Origin: Treponema sp. | GTDB lineage: Bacteria > Spirochaetota > Spirochaetia > Treponematales > Breznakiellaceae | Reading direction: 5' to 3' | DNA length: 9,728 nucleotides | NCBI GenBank assembly: GCA_031284385.1 | Contig: JAISZZ010000119.1 | Span: 1-9,728, forward strand | Shown: positions 5,492 through 9,728 of the stretch, one piece after another | How positions within the stretch are numbered: position 1 is the first letter of the stretch | How the letters are laid out: each line of letters begins with the position of its first letter | Made by a program: the position numbers and the translations under genes | Notes under the pieces: model-generated | Seen by the model: only the letters and a program-made list of their open reading frames with translations | The model's database searches: none | Told to the model about the DNA's origin: nothing

Positions 5492-6868
5492 CTAGGTCGG
5501 AGTGAAAATTTCAATAATGTTTAAATCGTTTTCAAAAAGAACCTCTAGGGTAAAACTACCCGCCATATCTTGCGGCAGAGATATTTCCATATCAAGCGGA
5601 TTCGGCGGATAATATCCCAATATGAATTCAATGCGGTTGCCGTCTCCAGAGTAAGGCATAGGCGCATCATATATAAAATAGACGCTGTTTTCCATGTCCC
5701 GCGGCGTAAAAAAAAGTTTATACCGTAACGGCGGCAAGCGGGCATCTACGTTGATTTTGATTATTTTGCGTTCCAAAAATCGCCTGCTTTCAGTGTTTAC
5801 CGTAAAATACCGCTCCGCCTCCGTGTTTCCATTCATGATTCGCACGGTTTTTGGGCCGGATTTTGCGGAATCTGGCATATTTTCACCGTTATTTGTATAT
5901 AAAGTAAACAAAACCGGTATGATTAACAGCAGACCCACGTCAAAAATAAAAGCTAAAAACCGTTTGCGGCGGGATTTTGCCGCGTTATACAGAAAAAAAC
6001 AGAGTATACTAACAGGAATGGAACTAAAAAGCGCCAATATAACAAGGTTATACTCGGAAATAAAGAAACCTTTACCATCAAACCCTATATAGGCATAGTT
6101 ATATTCTGCTGTTTCCATATCGCTTTTATCCAGCGTGAGTTTCGCCGCATAATCATACAACAACGCCGAAGTCTCGCTGTCTGTAATTTCTCTGCCGGTT
6201 TGTCTCGCGGAAAACGGAGCTGAGGCGGCCTCACTGATGTACAACACTGGTACGGTGCCGTCCGCGCTTAAAACGCAGCCTGAATCGAAAAGGCAAGGGA
6301 TGTCAGCCTCGTTGCAGGCCTCAAAAAAAGAAGCCGCACTTTCAAGAGTCGCAGATGTCCCTCCTCTCCCCCTGAAAACGGTAAACACGGCGGGCGGCGC
6401 GGAAAAATCGCAGTACACGAGAGCGGCGCTTTCACGGTCTCGAATATCGTCCAGCAGAGCTTGAAGTCCGGCACGCTCACCTCCGGCCATCCAACTATCG
6501 CCTAAAAAACAGACAAGCGTTTCAAAAGCCGGCGTTTCCGCCAAAATGCGGTCGATAAAATTTATGGCCAGCATCTGTCCCCATGAAGGAGTAACTGCCT
6601 CTACGCCGTCAGATATTGGGACGGCTAGTATAAAAAGCCCTTGCGTTTCAGAAATCACAGCCGGCGGTATCGAAACATATATCGAAATGCCGAAAGCGCC
6701 GTAATCTGTCATCAATTCTCGTTCCCTGAACGCTATGTCCTTTTCTTTTAACAGATTTACTATCTCATCATGCGCGGCTGTCTCGGCGAGTCTTACGCCG
6801 GCATCCGTCACCCGCGCCGGCGCGACAGCGGGGGCCAACAGCAACAGTAACACAACCGCTTTCAACAT
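5492..6868 (-). CDS. Exported two-TM protein of unknown function
   Basis: This 458-residue protein is not recognised with confidence. It starts with a signal peptide (MLKAVVLLLLLAPAVAPA). An extracytoplasmic region of about 20-270 contains GLFILAVPISD (77-87), LVCFLGDSWMAGGERAGLQ (118-136) and LVYCDFSAPP (150-159). That pattern of strands and acidic loops loosely recalls the M28 peptidase-like fold seen in Gaa1 and nicalin, but I cannot identify a metal-ligand set, so any such fold would be non-catalytic. Two TM segments follow (about 274-294 and 304-325) with a basic link, KSRRKR, between them. The C-terminal 120 residues look beta-rich and should also be extracytoplasmic. It starts 5 nt after the stop of the FN3-like gene, with no strong ribosome binding site, so translation is probably coupled. 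The pair is likely one envelope unit. The M28 idea is weak inference. Confidence 0.8.
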   Translation of the reverse strand: MLKAVVLLLLLAPAVAPARVTDAGVRLAETAAHDEIVNLLKEKDIAFRERELMTDYGAFGISIYVSIPPAVISETQGLFILAVPISDGVEAVTPSWGQMLAINFIDRILAETPAFETLVCFLGDSWMAGGERAGLQALLDDIRDRESAALVYCDFSAPPAVFTVFRGRGGTSATLESAASFFEACNEADIPCLFDSGCVLSADGTVPVLYISEAASAPFSARQTGREITDSETSALLYDYAAKLTLDKSDMETAEYNYAYIGFDGKGFFISEYNLVILALFSSIPVSILCFFLYNAAKSRRKRFLAFIFDVGLLLIIPVLFTLYTNNGENMPDSAKSGPKTVRIMNGNTEAERYFTVNTESRRFLERKIIKINVDARLPPLRYKLFFTPRDMENSVYFIYDAPMPYSGDGNRIEFILGYYPPNPLDMEISLPQDMAGSFTLEVLFENDLNIIEIFTPT

Positions 6869-6873
6869 TGCCG

Positions 6874-8274
6874 TCAGCGTTCAGCAAGCCTATTCAAACA
6901 GGACTGTATCCAAATGGAAGTTTCATCGGGGTAAATTTGTTGCAATTTTAGGAATTCGGTGAGCGCCGTCCTAATATCACCTGTAAAGTAACTGCATTGA
7001 GCCAAATAGAAGCGCGCACGGGTACTCGCGGCGCTGTTATCCGCGTTCTCATACAGATAGTTTGCCAACTCTGTCCGAGCCGCCGCCCAGTTCCTCCACA
7101 TGAACGGCCCCTGCACTATTGCGGAAAGTTTTTGATCCGCCGGATCGCCGGAAATCCGCATATCACTGTTAAATACACGTGGTTCACGCAGTATCAACGA
7201 TTCATCACTCTGATTCTGATAAGTGCGGTAAGTCTGATATGTATCAATCGCGCTTGGCACGACAGAACGCTGCTGATACGCGCCGTCATTAACGGAACTT
7301 CCCCCATCCTCGTACCGCCGCGACACATCTCCTGCAACAGGCTGGGTTTGCTGGTATGGCGCTGTGTAACCTGAATTCGGGATGCCGCTATAGGTATCCG
7401 GCGCGGATTTTTGATTAAGCGAAACCTCCGCCGGAATAAATGTAGCGTTACTGCCGGGAAAAATCTCTCCGCGGCCGTTTCTAATATCATCTTCGTATAC
7501 AATCGCGTAATAGTATGGGACGCCGGGCGTTACATTATCTGTGTACGGGGATTTAACGTTCAACGCCGCTACAGTCGCGGTAAGCAAGTCTGAAAAATTA
7601 CGCAATGGCTGGATACTCCGGTAAAGTACCGCGTTTTTTGAGGCCTCCGAAGTAGAAAATGTAATTTCTATGCCTTTTCCCCGCGCTGTCGCGGTAATGC
7701 CTGTAATATTTGCCCTCGCAGGCGGATGAATAATTCCGTCTGCAAAGCTGTAAGACGGCCACGACGAACTGCTTTTGCCGCCGCCATAAGGGTTTTGAGA
7801 GGGCTCAGGTTTAACCTGCGTACCGAAATTGTAAAAAACCGGCGCGTATTCATCTGGGTTTATATCGCTGCCGGTAACTGGTACCTTGTTATTACCGCCT
7901 ACGCTTACGTCTATAGTGTTATTGAACGGGATAGTCAAATCGTATTTTTGACGGGATAAATCGCTTGCAACAACAAAGTAGTACCACTTCCCTTCTGTCG
8001 GCACAATATCCGTATATGAACGCATACCATAGGCCACTTCAGCGGCCTGATTCATTTTTTCGCCGGCGTTATTCTGATATGGTTGTACTGAACGGTAAAT
8101 GTAGACTGGCCCCTTTACGCTGTCTGAATCGATCCACGAAAGCCTGACTTGCCTGCCGGTTACTTCGGCTGTTAATCTCGAAACAAACGGCGCAAATACC
8201 GTGCCCTTTGTTTGAGAAAAAGTCATATTCAACGTTAAAAGTAGCGCAACCAGAAAAAAACAAACGCGCTTCAT
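6874..8274 (-). CDS. Secreted protein with two FN3-like domains and a TPR-like C-terminus
   Basis: This 466-residue protein starts at ATG 8274, which begins a signal peptide (MKRVCFFLVALLL, cleavage likely after TFS or FSQ near residue 20). No ribosome binding site precedes that ATG. ATG 8361 in the same frame has AGGTGA just before it and would add 29 residues, so the start is open. Two FN3-like beta domains (about 27-125 and 185-285) share a motif: YRSVQPYQ then YTD then WYYFVV in the first, and YRSIQPLR then YTDNVTPG then YYYAIV in the second. A Tyr, Gln and Ser-rich linker (about 285-360) leads to a helical TPR-like tail (about 390-466) with ARFYLAQCSYFTGDIRTALTEF. This suits a periplasmic scaffold or binding protein. 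It is the first gene of a leftward pair, with the next gene 5 nt downstream. The family is not recognised by name. Confidence 0.8.
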   Translation of the reverse strand: MKRVCFFLVALLLTLNMTFSQTKGTVFAPFVSRLTAEVTGRQVRLSWIDSDSVKGPVYIYRSVQPYQNNAGEKMNQAAEVAYGMRSYTDIVPTEGKWYYFVVASDLSRQKYDLTIPFNNTIDVSVGGNNKVPVTGSDINPDEYAPVFYNFGTQVKPEPSQNPYGGGKSSSSWPSYSFADGIIHPPARANITGITATARGKGIEITFSTSEASKNAVLYRSIQPLRNFSDLLTATVAALNVKSPYTDNVTPGVPYYYAIVYEDDIRNGRGEIFPGSNATFIPAEVSLNQKSAPDTYSGIPNSGYTAPYQQTQPVAGDVSRRYEDGGSSVNDGAYQQRSVVPSAIDTYQTYRTYQNQSDESLILREPRVFNSDMRISGDPADQKLSAIVQGPFMWRNWAAARTELANYLYENADNSAASTRARFYLAQCSYFTGDIRTALTEFLKLQQIYPDETSIWIQSCLNRLAER

Positions 8275-8406
8275 AAAAAAACAGTAATTAGAAAGGAAAA
8301 AAAAGTCTAGGGCATGAGTAGTTTTAATGGCAGTCTGTTCCCGCGCCACGGCCTGAGGCATATTCACCTAATCGCGATTCCGGTATGGGTATAGTTGAAC
8401 GAGGCG

Positions 8407-8481
8407 AACAGTCTTTCCAGCGCCGCCTCCACCGAATAGAAACCCGCTGGAAGGTAAGACTGTTTACAGGTTATAGTAAAC
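8407..8481 (+). promoter_or_regulatory. Stem-loop in the permease leader with a competing hairpin
   Basis: AACAGTCTTTCCAGCG (8407-8422) pairs with the segment 8445-8464. The inner stem is 8 bp (8415-8422 with 8445-8452) and the outer stem 8 bp (8407-8414 with 8457-8464). They are split by a GGTA bulge (8453-8456), and the loop is 22 nt. A second hairpin, GTTTAC (8462-8467) with GTAAAC (8476-8481), shares 8462-8464 with the first and ends 2 nt before ATG 8484. The two cannot form fully together. The only SD-like bases near the start (AGG, 8468-8470) lie in the loop of the small hairpin. Confidence 0.5.
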
Positions 8482-8483
8482 GC

Positions 8484-9662
8484 ATGATTGAGGATTTAAT
8501 ATTTGCCTTAAAAACCTTCCGCCGTAACAAAACGCGTGCGATACTGTCGCTGCTCGGCATCATCATAGGAGTCGCGTCTGTAATTGTTATTACTTCCATA
8601 GGCGAGAGCGCCCGGCGGAATGTAACGGCTACTTTCGGCTCATCCGGCCTTAATCTGGTAAGAGTTTCGGCGGGCTGGCGATTGCGGGCAGCGAACATCA
8701 GGTTTAACGATGCATTCAAGGCAAAATTATTCGACGAGATTAGGCATATAAAACATATATGGAATGTTAATTCGCTGGGCGTGACTCTGCGTAACAACGA
8801 CAACGATGTCAATGTATCGGGCAGCGCGGTCGAATGTGGCTACCTTGAGATGAGCGGCCTTGAGCTGGATTACGGGGAGTATTTTTCGGTTTCCGATGAC
8901 GTGCAGGGCGCTCAGGCGGCAATACTTCAGAGCGATGCCGCGAAATCACTGTTTCCCGAAGGCGGCGCCGCCGGTAAAAAGATAATTTTGCTATATCAGG
9001 ATCAATCGTTTGGGTTTACGGTAAAAGGCGTTCTCGCGGAAACAAACGGCGGTTTTGAAAACTCATCCGTCTATGTGCCGCGCGGTTTCTATACAAGAAA
9101 AATCGAGCCGTCACCTGATGCGTCAACTTTTGTAATTGAGGCAATCAGCCAAAACTACGCGGTTGACGTTACAGACGCGATTCGCGCATATATTGCCTCG
9201 CTCACCGGAGACGAGTATTCCGTAAACATCATGTCGATGAAGTCGGCGCTGTCCCAGTTCGAGGCCGTTTCCGGCACAATGAGCCTGCTGCTTTCCGGTA
9301 TCGCGGCCATTTCTCTGCTGGTCGGCGGAATCGGCATCATGAACATAATGATAGTAACGGTCACGGAGCGGAAAAAAGAAATCGGTATCCGCAAGGCAAT
9401 CGGCGCATCCGGCGCGGCGATACGGGCGCAATTCCTGATAGAGGCGGCCGCAATCACGCTGACGGGCGGACTTATCGGCATTGCGGCGGGACTTTTGATA
9501 AGTCTGTGCGCGGTATATGTGATGAACTGGCCCTTCGTGGTAAATGCCGCCGCCTGCCTTACCGCGTTCCTATTTTCAGCCTTCATCGGCGTATTTTTCG
9601 GATTTAACCCCGCCTCCCGCGCCGCGAAACTCGACCCAGTCGCCGCTCTCCAATCAAATTAA
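8484..9662 (+). CDS. MacB/FtsX-type ABC transporter permease
   Basis: This 392-residue inner-membrane protein starts at ATG 8484. The frame is open from 8385, but the earlier residues do not look like the family, whose proteins begin with MxxxxxALKTxxRNKxR as here (MIEDLIFALKTFRRNKTR). Layout: TM1 about 18-38, a large extracytoplasmic MacB_PCD-type domain about 40-265, TM2 about 267-292, TM3 about 321-345 and TM4 about 357-376. The family signature GGIGIMNIMIVTVTERKKEI runs from 281 to 300 and is followed by GIRKAIGASG. The end, PASRAAKLDPVAAL, is typical. Such permeases work with a separate LolD/MacB-like ATPase and often a MacA-type adaptor in mechanotransmission, lipoprotein release or efflux. 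Neither partner is in the window, and the gene upstream diverges. The substrate cannot be told. The ribosome binding site is weak and lies within a hairpin. Confidence 0.93.
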   Translation: MIEDLIFALKTFRRNKTRAILSLLGIIIGVASVIVITSIGESARRNVTATFGSSGLNLVRVSAGWRLRAANIRFNDAFKAKLFDEIRHIKHIWNVNSLGVTLRNNDNDVNVSGSAVECGYLEMSGLELDYGEYFSVSDDVQGAQAAILQSDAAKSLFPEGGAAGKKIILLYQDQSFGFTVKGVLAETNGGFENSSVYVPRGFYTRKIEPSPDASTFVIEAISQNYAVDVTDAIRAYIASLTGDEYSVNIMSMKSALSQFEAVSGTMSLLLSGIAAISLLVGGIGIMNIMIVTVTERKKEIGIRKAIGASGAAIRAQFLIEAAAITLTGGLIGIAAGLLISLCAVYVMNWPFVVNAAACLTAFLFSAFIGVFFGFNPASRAAKLDPVAALQSN

Positions 9663-9728
9663 CGTTCGGCCCGCGTATGTCCCGCAAATGCAAGCTAACC
9701 CGAGTTGCCCTCGCATCCTGTCGTTCTT

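Noticed and set aside
5694..6092. Plus-strand 132-codon frame opposite the two-TM protein gene
   Set aside because: The minus frame has a signal peptide, TM segments and operon spacing; the plus frame has none of these.
9677..9728. ATG open to the window end after the permease
   Set aside because: Seventeen codons with no ribosome binding site and a composition like non-coding spacer; not enough to call a gene.

Overview
The window looks like chromosomal DNA of a spirochaete, most likely a Treponema-like organism. This rests on inference from several features: a membrane class III cyclase with a HAMP linker and a Cache-like sensor, a lipoprotein with a relaxed lipobox, envelope proteins of a style common in treponemes, and base composition that shifts between GC-richer and AT-rich stretches. 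No marker gene settles the taxonomy.

Layout. (1) Positions 1-77 are the first codons of a leftward lipoprotein gene with a strong ribosome binding site. (2) Positions 78-637 carry no convincing gene. They hold two leftward promoter candidates, a 14-base G tract, a duplicated promoter-like element and a 9-bp tandem repeat touching one of the -35 boxes. (3) Positions 638-3427 (+) encode a 929-residue membrane protein with a class III nucleotide cyclase domain. It has a repeat-rich N-terminal region and both metal-binding aspartates of the cyclase domain appear to be missing. (4) A nested palindrome and an intrinsic terminator separate it from the convergent amtB-glnB operon (3544-5217, minus strand), which is preceded by a good sigma-54 promoter match. 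(5) An AT-rich spacer follows, then a leftward two-gene unit (5492-8274): a secreted protein with two FN3-like domains and a TPR-like tail, and a two-TM protein with a large exported domain of unknown function. (6) Diverging from that unit is a MacB/FtsX-type ABC transporter permease (8484-9662, +), whose start codon follows a long stem-loop that can compete with a second hairpin.

How the genes may work together. AmtB and GlnB form the standard ammonium uptake and nitrogen-sensing pair: PII reads ATP/ADP and 2-oxoglutarate and gates the channel, and RpoN should tie expression to nitrogen status. This PII lacks the uridylylated Tyr51, so control is probably by ligand binding alone. The cyclase-like protein is a sensor that may have lost catalysis and kept a regulatory role. 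The other genes belong to the cell envelope. I see no phage, insertion sequence, CRISPR array, tRNA or rRNA. No clearly new multi-gene system is visible. The best leads are the degenerate cyclase, the promoter-associated repeats and the leader structure before the permease.
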